A DNA stretch of 64,000 nt. Origin: AP-15 sp963772295 (GTDB lineage: Bacteria; Pseudomonadota; Alphaproteobacteria; ATCC43930; CGMCC-115725). The position numbers and the translations under genes are program-made. Shown in pieces: positions 45,384-53,365 of the stretch. Numbering within the stretch: position 1 is the stretch's first letter; the number at the start of each line of letters is the position of its first letter. The stretch is from positions 372,001 through 436,000 of the forward strand of contig CAVYWO010000020.1 of the NCBI GenBank assembly GCA_963772295.1, given 5' to 3'. The notes under the pieces are model-generated. The model worked only from the letters and a program-made list of their open reading frames with translations, ran no database searches and was not told the origin of the DNA.

Positions 45384-46362
45384 CGCGGACCTCTGTCGCG
45401 ATCAGCGTTTCTATGTGTCGACGGATCAGCCGCCCATCGCCCATGTGTCGCCGCAAGCTTGCTTCCAGTGCTCCGATGGGAAGAAGATTCTGCGGGCTCC
45501 GGGGATCGCGCCATCGGCCTCGCACAAACCGCGGCAAGATCGCTGTGCTCGCATTTGCCAACCGCCGTGCGACGTCGGCACCAACCGTCTCCGACACCTC
45601 CAGGCGCGCAATACCCGCAAGTTCGGAGTCTCCTACCTGGGGCATTGCGAGTCGCACAAACCATGAGAACCGTACGAAACGGCGGCTCGACCGGATCGCG
45701 AACACCGGCGTGCGTTCTCCGGCCCTCAGTCGGGCCAACAAATCCAAATGCTCCCGGGGAACATAAAGCTTGAAGATCCGCTTGATATAGCCGAGGACGG
45801 CACCACGCGAAGCCTCCTGAAAAGTCAGGGGACCATCCGCGACCACGAGAGTGCCTTCAGTGTCCGCCAGCTCTCTGCCCAACCGCTCCTCTTCGATCCG
45901 CATATGCTCCTGGATCGCTCTTAGCGGACCGTCCGGATCGGTATCCGCCGTACTGACTGGCAAGTAGGTCAGCCCGCATGTAACAGTGATGGGGCTGTCG
46001 ATCAACTCGCCCGAACCGATCACCAAGAGGCGTCCCACACGAGACGCGGCGGTAGAGGCAGCCCGCGCAGCAACTGCAACCGCACCCACGGCATGGCTCC
46101 CGAACCCCCCGTGACAAACTCGCTCCTGCCGGCGGATAATGAGCCTCGCCTCGATTCGCCGCACCCCATCGACAAAAATCAGTTGTGCGGGCGCCGTTGT
46201 TCCCTTCGGCGAGATGGGTCGCCATTCTTCAGGAGGAAGTTCGACGTCGAGAGCGACGCCATCGTCCTGGCCAGCGTCCTCACCCTCGTCCAGCTGCAGT
46301 TCAGCGCCATAGTCGACTTGCCAGGGATCGAGCCGCACCAGAAGCTCTCCAAAAATGCTCAT
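45376..46362 (-). CDS. nurA: NurA-domain nuclease, HerA partner
   Basis: 328 residues from ATG 46362, chosen because MSIFGELLVRLDPWQVDYGA looks like the native N-terminus and the extension to 46668 is Cys/Pro-rich and overlaps the divergent gene. NurA-type features are LIFVDGVRRIEA with Asp65, TLVVADGPLTF with Asp176 and GYIKRI with Lys194. The C-terminal block is QNLLPIGALEASLRRHMGD and RRHIETL. In archaea NurA is a Mn-dependent 5'-3' nuclease threaded by HerA. It is the first gene of a four-gene operon. The family call rests on motif layout and genomic context. Confidence 0.78.
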   Translation of the reverse strand: MSIFGELLVRLDPWQVDYGAELQLDEGEDAGQDDGVALDVELPPEEWRPISPKGTTAPAQLIFVDGVRRIEARLIIRRQERVCHGGFGSHAVGAVAVAARAASTAASRVGRLLVIGSGELIDSPITVTCGLTYLPVSTADTDPDGPLRAIQEHMRIEEERLGRELADTEGTLVVADGPLTFQEASRGAVLGYIKRIFKLYVPREHLDLLARLRAGERTPVFAIRSSRRFVRFSWFVRLAMPQVGDSELAGIARLEVSETVGADVARRLANASTAILPRFVRGRWRDPRSPQNLLPIGALEASLRRHMGDGRLIRRHIETLIATEVRGV

Positions 46363-46524
46363 CTGCCGCCGATGCCCGCAGGGATGAGCCACGGACGCGC
46401 TCGCCCAACTCGATCCGAACTCGACCATACAAAGTCGGCGCATTCCCGGTCCTGCGTCAAGGTTAATCTCCAACGCGCCGTTCACACGGCTAGGACCTTC
46501 CGGAAGCGGGGGATATCGGATAAT

Positions 46525-46553
46525 TTGACAGTGGCAACGGGTATATTGATTAC
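46525..46553 (+). promoter_or_regulatory. Possible promoter of the divergent repeat-protein gene
   Basis: TTGACA at 46525-46530, a 17-bp spacer and GATTAC at 46548-46553, with start codons GTG 46565 and ATG 46577 just downstream. The -35 is perfect and the -10 is weak. The 214-bp region to nurA must also hold that operon's promoter. Confidence 0.3.
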
Positions 46554-46576
46554 CGCTAACCCTCGTGAGATCACAG

Positions 46577-48505
46577 ATGACCTCCCCAGAACCACGACAA
46601 AATGAGCAGATATATTTCACCGATGAACTCAATGGCTTTACGCTCACTGTATCGATTGTTTCAAACACTGGCGTAGACCCGCAAGATATTAGGGATCGCC
46701 AAAGCGCCTTTCGAGTGAGTTGGGATGCGCTCCAAAAAAATGCCTCGGATCCCGTATGTGCATTGGTTCTTATTCATGCCGCTTTTGAGGCTGAACGGGC
46801 CGACGCGATAACCAGCCTTCTGCTAAATCACAAACTGATCGACAACGCGTCATTGCTGATAGTAGATGAACAAGCGAGTAATCGCTTTACCGCAATACGA
46901 TTAGCTTTATTTGCAGATAACAAACCGGATGCCCACCAATGGGAATTAGAGCAAGAGAATAGAATATGTCGTGATCGTTTTCGGCGAGGAAGGTGGAGAA
47001 CATTTTTACGTTGGTCTGAGTTCCTCTGGAATTCAAAGCTGGCTCGCGAAGCGGTAAAAATGCTCGAAGATATTGTTGTTGCCTCCAAACATGGAGAAAT
47101 TACAGGAGATGATGCGACCTATATGTTGCCGGATGTAATAAAGCAGCTATGCGACTTTCACTATATTTGGGCGCAATACTCCGATCCGGTGACAGGTGTG
47201 AAGGCTGCTCCCGAAGTTCGCATAGTGCATTTGAATCGGGTTGTGGAATTGGGTCCTCAAGCCGGCTATCTCTTTAAGTTCCTCGCCGAAGCGTATCATG
47301 ATCTAGGTAATGACGACGAGGCCCGCGCATATCTGCGGCGCGCTTGGGAAATCAGCCCCGAATTAAGCGCCGTGCGCATCGCGAAGGCCCTGGGTGCAAC
47401 CAACATGGCAAAATCGCCGCAGCATACGGCTGTGCCCGCCGGGGTCGCCAGGTGGACGCGTGCCAGCCAAATTCCGACCGAGCGGCAGGTGCTCGAGTGG
47501 ACAAACGCTAGCCGGTGGGATCTTCTTACCGAGTACGCAAATCCGACTGAATATTCTCAACGCATTCTTCCCAAAGCGCGCAACGTATTGCGATTAATTA
47601 CGATCAGTCTCGGAAGGTGCCGCGATAATCAGGGTGCCTCAGAAGCGCTCTTTAAGCTTTTAGACTTTCCTCTATACTTTGATCTGCGTGAGGCCGCTGC
47701 TATCTCGCCCTCTAAGGTTGGCGACAAGCGAATTCTCACATTGATGAAAGAATTCGAACGACATGTGAACGCAGGCCAAACCAGTTGGAGACCAAGCGGC
47801 GCCCCGCACCTAAGAAACGCTATAGCGTATTTGTGGATGCACCTTTATTCTCCCAGATTGCCAATAGAGAGACAGTTCTATATTGAGCTTATTGAGCGCG
47901 CCAAACGTCGGTTTGACCGAGGAAAATACGGGATTGCTCGATACATCCTTGAACAAATAGTCTCAGATACGTTGCAACAGGAAAGCTCATATTTCATCGC
48001 AACCGTGTTGTTGGCTCGCTGCTGCGCCCAGATGCATGACGTTGAGACGGCCCTACTTCTTACGGAGCCGGTTTTGCACCTGGCTGAGCAGAGCGATCGA
48101 CAAACTATAAATCACATAACGAATTTGCTATCGTTATGTGTTGGGGAATATTCTCCACAAAAAAACAATCTTTTTAAGTGCGGCGTTAACCTAGAATTTA
48201 TTTCGGTCCTTACCGCAACGGCACCAGATGAAATCCTACGCCCACTTCGCAACCTAACCCGATGGTTGGAAAGGCTAGGAGTCCGAGGTACTACGATGAT
48301 GTTACGAGACCTTATTCGGAAAGAAGCCCCCGGAACTTCTTACGTCGATCCGCACGACCGACTTAATTATGTACAACATTACGAAAAGAGTGTCAAACTG
48401 AGCGATGAGATGCAAAGCTTTCTACAGGAATTCGACGTACGCGTGAAACGAACCGTGCAGGGTAAACTGAAAGAAATAATAGAAGGCGAACCCTCGGCTC
48501 AGTAG
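46577..48505 (+). CDS. Large TPR-like helical-repeat protein, low GC
   Basis: 642 residues from ATG 46577 (GTG 46565 adds four). Mostly helical, with recognisable TPR-like helices such as AGYLFKFLAEAYHDLGNDDE and ARAYLRRAWEISPE around residues 210-260, and further repeat-like helices to the end. No catalytic motif or membrane segment is seen. Base composition is clearly lower in GC than all neighbours, indicating separate acquisition. It is divergent from nurA and the only other gene on that side of the segment, so it could be a sensor, adaptor or regulator for the NurA-HerA-SbcDC operon. That link is inference. Confidence 0.65.
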   Translation: MTSPEPRQNEQIYFTDELNGFTLTVSIVSNTGVDPQDIRDRQSAFRVSWDALQKNASDPVCALVLIHAAFEAERADAITSLLLNHKLIDNASLLIVDEQASNRFTAIRLALFADNKPDAHQWELEQENRICRDRFRRGRWRTFLRWSEFLWNSKLAREAVKMLEDIVVASKHGEITGDDATYMLPDVIKQLCDFHYIWAQYSDPVTGVKAAPEVRIVHLNRVVELGPQAGYLFKFLAEAYHDLGNDDEARAYLRRAWEISPELSAVRIAKALGATNMAKSPQHTAVPAGVARWTRASQIPTERQVLEWTNASRWDLLTEYANPTEYSQRILPKARNVLRLITISLGRCRDNQGASEALFKLLDFPLYFDLREAAAISPSKVGDKRILTLMKEFERHVNAGQTSWRPSGAPHLRNAIAYLWMHLYSPRLPIERQFYIELIERAKRRFDRGKYGIARYILEQIVSDTLQQESSYFIATVLLARCCAQMHDVETALLLTEPVLHLAEQSDRQTINHITNLLSLCVGEYSPQKNNLFKCGVNLEFISVLTATAPDEILRPLRNLTRWLERLGVRGTTMMLRDLIRKEAPGTSYVDPHDRLNYVQHYEKSVKLSDEMQSFLQEFDVRVKRTVQGKLKEIIEGEPSAQ

Positions 48506-48638
48506 ATAGGGATAGCCTGAGAGCTCTGGACGCCCCATCGCCGCTGACGCACGCCCCCTCTTCTGCGAAGGCGCAGAGCTGTCGAGCTGTCGCCTTTCTG
48601 CCCTGCTGTCTCCGCCCTGAGGGATGACCATCCCCGCC

Positions 48639-49440
48639 CGGGTGGCCCGCGGCGATCGGTCAGGTATTCACGACGGCAGCGATTTCCTTGCCGACATCCC
48701 GCAGCGCCGAAACCTCCCGGCAAAGCCGCAGAAGCGCGTCGGTCGCCTGGCCGGGTAGGACCGTGCTTACCTGTGCTTGGAACTTGGCACTCAGCTCCTC
48801 GTCGGTCATTGGCCTGGCGATGCTGCCGCGCGCGTTCGCGATGTGCGACCGCAGAACCGCGTCGTTGCCGAGAGTAACCTCCACGACCGCCTCGTCGCGC
48901 TCGATGTGCGGGTCCGGAACTGCCGTTATCCGCTCCCGCAATGCGGCCACGGCCGGGTCGTCGATGCAATCCTGCCGCATCTCGGCGAGCCCCGCGCGGC
49001 CCCGCAGCAGAGCGGCGGCCATCCAATGGAACAGGCTTACCTGCGCTTCCAACGGCGTGGTCGGTGCCCGCCGGCTGGTAAGGGTAAGGGCCAGCGGGTG
49101 AACCTTCGCCGCGACGTCGGCTATTGCGGCATTGGGCTCCAGGCGCTCGCTGATTTCAAGGCAAGCATCGATCGTGGGATGGATGACGATCCCGCACGGG
49201 TAAGGCTTGTAGGCGTTGGCGAGGAGTTCGAAATGCCGGCCGAGGCCGTCGTCCGCGCGATCGAGGTTGCCGCCGCTCGCGAAGATTTCGATAAAACCGT
49301 TGCCGGCTTCGAGGGCGTGCTCGGAACAGGTGAACCCCTTGGCGGCCAGCAGTGCCGCGGCAACCCCGTTGCGTGCGCCGAGACCGGGAACGGCGAGCCC
49401 GGCCATCGAGCCATGGGTTGCGCGAAACCCCGAGGCCTGC
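48639..49440 (-). repeat. 802-bp direct repeat, right copy (inside intact mmgE/prpD)
   Basis: Ungapped match to 33572-34373. The right copy continues into the complete gene, whereas the left copy stops, so the extra sequence is the accessory segment plus one repeat. Confidence 0.9.
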
Positions 49441-50054
49441 GTCGCCGCAAGGCCGATGGCCCAGTTCATTTGCCGGTCGTCGAAATTGAGCAATCTGCCG
49501 AGCGCGGCGGCCGCGCCGATGGGTCCGGTGAGACCGGTGACATAGAGTCCGAGATTGGCTCGCGCCGGCGGGAGCAGCAGGACGTTGCCGATCCGGCACT
49601 CGATTTCAATCCCCAACGCGAGCGCGTTGACAAATTCCTCCCCAGGCACCGCCACCTTCTCGCTCAACGCAAAGAGCGCAGCCGCGACCGGCCCCGTTGG
49701 GTGAGTGACAGTCGCCGGATGCGTGTCATCAAACGCGAGAGCACTCGAACTCACGCAATTCACGAACGCGGCGCTCGCCAGGTCGGTACGCTCTTTATAC
49801 CCGATGATCGAAGCCTCGGGGCGACCTCCGGTCTCGCCGACGGCGGCGACGGCGATCCCGACCGCCGGCTCACCGCAGCCGCCGAAAACACAGCCCATCC
49901 AGTTCAAGAATGCGCGCTGGGCCTCGGCGAAGACGCGCCCCGGCAATGCCGCAAAGGACGAATGCACAGCGTAGGCGGCGAGCTCACGCGTTATCTCGCC
50001 AGGTGGAGATTTGCTGCCGGCGGCGAGCGCTGCGGATTTGGGTTCGGGGGCCAT
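48660..50054 (-). CDS. MmgE/PrpD family protein
   Basis: 464 residues, full length for the family. The N-terminal helical domain includes SSSALAFDDTHPATVTHPTG with the family DDTH motif. The middle has the SGFRATHGSMAGLAVPGLGA stretch, and YKPYPCGIVIHPTIDACLEI marks the C-terminal domain. Characterised relatives dehydrate 2-methylcitrate or decarboxylate cis-aconitate; most catabolic-cluster members have no known substrate. It lies 95 bp downstream of an IclR regulator on the same strand. Its 3' part is duplicated at 33593. Confidence 0.88.
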   Translation of the reverse strand: MAPEPKSAALAAGSKSPPGEITRELAAYAVHSSFAALPGRVFAEAQRAFLNWMGCVFGGCGEPAVGIAVAAVGETGGRPEASIIGYKERTDLASAAFVNCVSSSALAFDDTHPATVTHPTGPVAAALFALSEKVAVPGEEFVNALALGIEIECRIGNVLLLPPARANLGLYVTGLTGPIGAAAALGRLLNFDDRQMNWAIGLAATQASGFRATHGSMAGLAVPGLGARNGVAAALLAAKGFTCSEHALEAGNGFIEIFASGGNLDRADDGLGRHFELLANAYKPYPCGIVIHPTIDACLEISERLEPNAAIADVAAKVHPLALTLTSRRAPTTPLEAQVSLFHWMAAALLRGRAGLAEMRQDCIDDPAVAALRERITAVPDPHIERDEAVVEVTLGNDAVLRSHIANARGSIARPMTDEELSAKFQAQVSTVLPGQATDALLRLCREVSALRDVGKEIAAVVNT

Positions 50055-50149
50055 TGCCGAGCAAAACCTTCATGTGGCCAGAAAATGCCGAGACCTGGTC
50101 AACGACCGCGCGAAGCATCCCTTCGGGAGAACCTGGAGCCAGCGTTGCG

Positions 50150-50980
50150 TCAGATTGCCTCGCGCGGTGTCGCCGATCGCTTCGACCAAGAGTCGACGTG
50201 CCGAAGCAGCAGTTCGCTCAATTTCTTCGCGCGCGGTTGCAGATCCTGGGTTCGTCCCACCAGGGTGATCGACGCCACCGCCGCGCCGGACTTGTCACGG
50301 ACGGTCGTCCCGATCGCGAATCGCCTACCCGCCAACCGGATATTCGTCGCGATCCGCGTCCTCTGGATCTCTTCGTATTCGCCAAGGAATTTCTCGACCT
50401 GATCGGCCTCCTCGGCACCGCGACGGCGCAGAAACGCCGTCAACTCGAGGTCCGGCAGTGCCGCCAGCAACGCCTTCCCGCCGGCAGTTGCCAAGAGAGT
50501 GCGCCGGATGTTGGACCGCGCCTCGATTCCGGCGATCGCATCGCCCCCGGCTTCGGCGATGTAGATCAGGTGATCCCCGGCCTGCACACCAAGAAATGTC
50601 GCCGCGCCGGTCGCCTCGTGCAACGCGAGAAGGTCCGCATGCGTCACCATGCCGGCCCGGATCTGGCCACTTGCCAGCGTCAGACCGTAGACCGCCGGTC
50701 CAAGATAGAAGCGATGGTCCTCCTCGTAAAGCCAGCCCTTGGCCAGAAGCCCTTGAATGAAACCGTAGACCGAGCTCTTCGGCGCTCCCAGAGCGCGGGC
50801 GAGTTCGGCAAATGTCATGCCGGGTTTGTAGACGACCTCCTCGAGGATTTGCGTGACCCGATCGACGGTCCGGTGATTTTGCGGTTCGCGCGCGGCACGT
50901 CCCTTCTCCGCACCACCGCGTGCCGTACCGATCGTTTCCGCCGTCGACTCTTTCGATCGCAACATCGGGGATCCGTCCAC
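50150..50980 (-). CDS. IclR-family transcriptional regulator
   Basis: 276 residues. A winged HTH lies near residues 38-90 (TVDRVTQILEEV, MTFAELARALGAPKSSVYGF, IQGLLAKGWLYEED). The effector domain follows with ATGAATFLGVQAGDHLIYIAEA, LLATAGGKALLAALPD and TTVRDKSGAAVASITLVG. IclR proteins usually regulate adjacent catabolic operons with an acid or aromatic ligand. It is upstream of and co-oriented with mmgE, and is the best local candidate to bind the TATACG palindromes. Confidence 0.88.
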   Translation of the reverse strand: MDGSPMLRSKESTAETIGTARGGAEKGRAAREPQNHRTVDRVTQILEEVVYKPGMTFAELARALGAPKSSVYGFIQGLLAKGWLYEEDHRFYLGPAVYGLTLASGQIRAGMVTHADLLALHEATGAATFLGVQAGDHLIYIAEAGGDAIAGIEARSNIRRTLLATAGGKALLAALPDLELTAFLRRRGAEEADQVEKFLGEYEEIQRTRIATNIRLAGRRFAIGTTVRDKSGAAVASITLVGRTQDLQPRAKKLSELLLRHVDSWSKRSATPREAI

Positions 50981-51059
50981 ACCTTCGACATTCGAGCAAG
51001 CTTGTAGGGCCTTCCGAGACTTCAGCCGAGCATCCTTCGGCGTTCACCATGCTGCCTCG

Positions 51060-51409
51060 AGAACCTGCTGCAGTTCCGACACGTCCTGCACGGGGCGCGG
51101 GTTCGATCGCCGAACCGCCGCCGACGGCGACCACCGCATCCGCGCCCAGCCGCTTCAGCTCCCGCGCTCCTGCCTCGACCGCCGGCACACCGGACTGTGC
51201 GCCCGAACGCCGGAGAACAGGCCAGCGCAGCGCTCACCGATCGCCGTTCGCATCAAATCGAGCGGCGAGCCTTGGCGAGCCAGGGACGAGCCGCAAAATA
51301 TTACGGCCCGCCGGCTGTTCAGTCGCTCGAGTTCGCGGCCGAGCAGTCCCAGACTCGCCGGCCCACTGAACAGGCGCTGCGGCGCGGTTATATGTTGAAA
51401 GGACCGCAT
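51060..51409 (-). pseudogene. Iron-containing alcohol dehydrogenase / maleylacetate reductase remnant
   Basis: From ATG 51409, MRSFQHITAPQRLFSGPASL, then RAVIFCGSSLARQGSPLDLM and LFSGVRAHSPV read as the N-terminus of a group III Fe-alcohol dehydrogenase. After a frame change near 51188 it continues AVEAGARELKRLGADAVVAV and GGGSAIE, the GGGS nucleotide-binding loop. The metal-binding domain is absent. Homology stops before the IclR gene. Confidence 0.65.
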
Positions 51410-51772
51410 GTGCCGTATTTCCGACCGTATAGCTGCATATACGATTCCCGCGAGTGCGTCAAGGGATGGCGTCAGGAGGCTATGGCGGCCGCCCGTGCCT
51501 AACTCGCGATCGGAATGGCGGTAAAGGCCGTTGACATAGATGCGTATGCGCTTATTTAGGAGCATATACGTGCTTTGGCCTGCCGAAGCGGTGCTGAACC
51601 GGGACCCGGCGGTAGCCCAGTCGGTTGGGCGCACCGTCCCCGGCAACAGAAGGTCGGCGACTTTCGAGCTCCAGGTCGATGCTCTGCCATCCGCGCTACG
51701 GGGAAGATCTTGAAGGACCGACTGGCCGCGGCCGTAGGCGCACCGGCGACGGACTGAACATAGGAGGCTCGA
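51410..51772. promoter_or_regulatory. Divergent regulatory region with TATACG motifs
   Basis: About 360 bp. It contains CGTATA-GCTGCA-TATACG at 51426-51443 and CGTATG with TATACG at 51543-51570, both related in sequence to the palindromes at 26969 and 28471 but with reversed arm order. ATAGGAGG precedes the TTG start at 51773. Otherwise I see no gene. Confidence 0.4.
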
Positions 51773-52516
51773 TTGCAATACAGAAACGCAACCGCGGCGG
51801 TGATCGGCGCCGGCGACTTCATCGGCGCCGCGATTGCCCGCAAATTTGCCGCCGAGGGGTTCGCGGTCTTCGCCGGGCGTCGCCAGGACGGGAAACTGGC
51901 GCCGCTCGTCGCCGAGATCGAAGCGACCGGCGGGCGGGTCGTCGGCCGCTCGCTCGACGCCCGCAAGGAAGACGAGATTGCAGCCTTCCTGCGGGACGCC
52001 GATGCCGCCGCGCCGCTCGAAGTGTGCGTCTTCAACATCGGCGCCAACGTCAATTTCCCGCTGCTCGAAACGACCGAGCGGGTGTTCCGCAAGGTCTGGG
52101 AGATGGCCTGCTATGCCGGGTTCCTGACCGCACGCGAGGCGGCGCGGCTGATGGTGCCGCGCGGCCGCGGCAACATCTTCTTCACCGGCGCCACCGCCGG
52201 ACTGCGCGCCGGCGTCGGCTATGCCGCCTTCGCCAGCGCCAAATTCGGCCTGCGCGCGGTGGCGCAGAGCGCGGCCCGCGAATTGGGGCCGCACAACATC
52301 CATGTCGCGCACCTGATCATCGACGCCGGCGTCGACACCGCCTGGGTGCGCGACAGGATCCGCGAGCGCGACGGCGAGGCGGCGCTCGCCAATCTCGCGC
52401 CGGGCCGGCTGATGCGGCCGCAATCGGTCGCCGAAGCATATTGGCAGATCTATCAGGAGCCGCCCGACGCCTGGTCGTTCGAGCGCGAGATCCGGCCCTT
52501 CGCAGAGAATTGGTGA
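51773..52516 (+). CDS. SDR-family protein with altered active site
   Basis: 247 residues from a TTG start behind ATAGGAGGC. The Rossmann fold has GAGDFIGAAIA as cofactor loop, and NIGAN corresponds to the NNAG position. Where classical SDRs have YxxxK, the sequence reads GYAAFASAKFGLRA: Lys is in place but the residue four before it is Phe. Canonical Tyr-dependent catalysis is therefore unlikely. It has a 4-bp gap to the isomerase gene, so the two are co-transcribed. Substrate and activity are unknown. Confidence 0.78.
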   Translation: MQYRNATAAVIGAGDFIGAAIARKFAAEGFAVFAGRRQDGKLAPLVAEIEATGGRVVGRSLDARKEDEIAAFLRDADAAAPLEVCVFNIGANVNFPLLETTERVFRKVWEMACYAGFLTAREAARLMVPRGRGNIFFTGATAGLRAGVGYAAFASAKFGLRAVAQSAARELGPHNIHVAHLIIDAGVDTAWVRDRIRERDGEAALANLAPGRLMRPQSVAEAYWQIYQEPPDAWSFEREIRPFAENW

Positions 52517-52520
52517 GACC

Positions 52521-53132
52521 ATGGCCAGGGTCGAGTTCCATTTCGATTTCGGCAGCCCCAACGCCTATCTGGCGCACCGGGTGATCCCCGAGATCGAGCG
52601 CCGCACCGGCGCCCGGTTCGACTACGTGCCGGTGTTGCTGGGCGGGGTCTACAAGCTGACCGGCAACCGCTCGCCGGCGGAAGCCTTCGCCGGTATCAGG
52701 AATAAGCCCGAATACGAGCAACTCGAGACCGAGCGGTTCCTGAAGCGCCACGGGATCGGGGACTTCCGCCGCAACCCGTTCTTCCCGGTCAACACCCTGA
52801 CGATCATGCGCGGCGCCGTCGCGGCGCCGCGTCTCGGTGTGTTCGCGCGCTACGTCGACGAGATCTACCGGCATATGTGGTCGGCCCCGAAAAAGCTCGA
52901 CGACCCGGCGGTGTTACGCGCCGCGCTGATCGAGTCCGGTTTCGACGCCGATCGGTTCGCCCAGCTGGTGCAGGATCCCGAAGTCAAGCAGGCCCTCATC
53001 GACAACACGACGCGCTCGGTCGAGCGCGGTACCTTCGGTTCCCCGATCTTCTTTGTCGGCGACGAGATCTTTTTCGGCAAGGACCGGCTGCGCGATGTCG
53101 AGGAAACGATCCTCGCGCTGGGTCGCGTGTGA
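52521..53132 (+). CDS. 2-hydroxychromene-2-carboxylate isomerase-like, DsbA family
   Basis: A 203-residue thioredoxin-fold protein of the kappa-GST/HCCA isomerase group. FHFDFGSPNAYLAHR contains the active-site Ser12 in the usual place of Cys. FFPVNTLTIMRGAV and GTFGSPIFFVGDEIFFGKDR with its cis-Pro are conserved. Homologues act in naphthalene-type ring-fission pathways using glutathione, but many family members have other roles. It is directly downstream of the SDR gene. Confidence 0.85.
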   Translation: MARVEFHFDFGSPNAYLAHRVIPEIERRTGARFDYVPVLLGGVYKLTGNRSPAEAFAGIRNKPEYEQLETERFLKRHGIGDFRRNPFFPVNTLTIMRGAVAAPRLGVFARYVDEIYRHMWSAPKKLDDPAVLRAALIESGFDADRFAQLVQDPEVKQALIDNTTRSVERGTFGSPIFFVGDEIFFGKDRLRDVEETILALGRV

Positions 53133-53365
53133 CGGGCATCGAATATTGAACGAACTGCTCGCCAATGTCAGCGACGGTCACGGCGGCTTAGCGCGCTGGA
53201 ATGAGCACCAAAAGGTCGAGGCTACGCTTCTCGGCTTTGCCGTGGCGCGCGGCCCGAGAGCCGACAATCCGGCACGCGGCGCGAGGCGCGCGGATCGGGG
53301 CTCGGCGCGGCGATGCCGATCAGGGTATGCTTGGCGCCGGCCCTGCCGGCTACCGAGGTCCCGCC

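Noticed and set aside
46363..46668. 102-residue N-terminal extension of nurA
   Set aside because: Overlaps the divergent gene, is Cys/Pro-rich and precedes a family-like start at 46362.
48777..50402. 541-codon plus-strand frame opposite mmgE and IclR
   Set aside because: Antisense shadow spanning two well-supported genes, with no recognisable domain.
51155..52561. 468-codon minus-strand frame opposite the SDR gene
   Set aside because: Only its 3' part (from 51409) is protein-like, the Fe-alcohol dehydrogenase remnant; the rest is antisense to the SDR.
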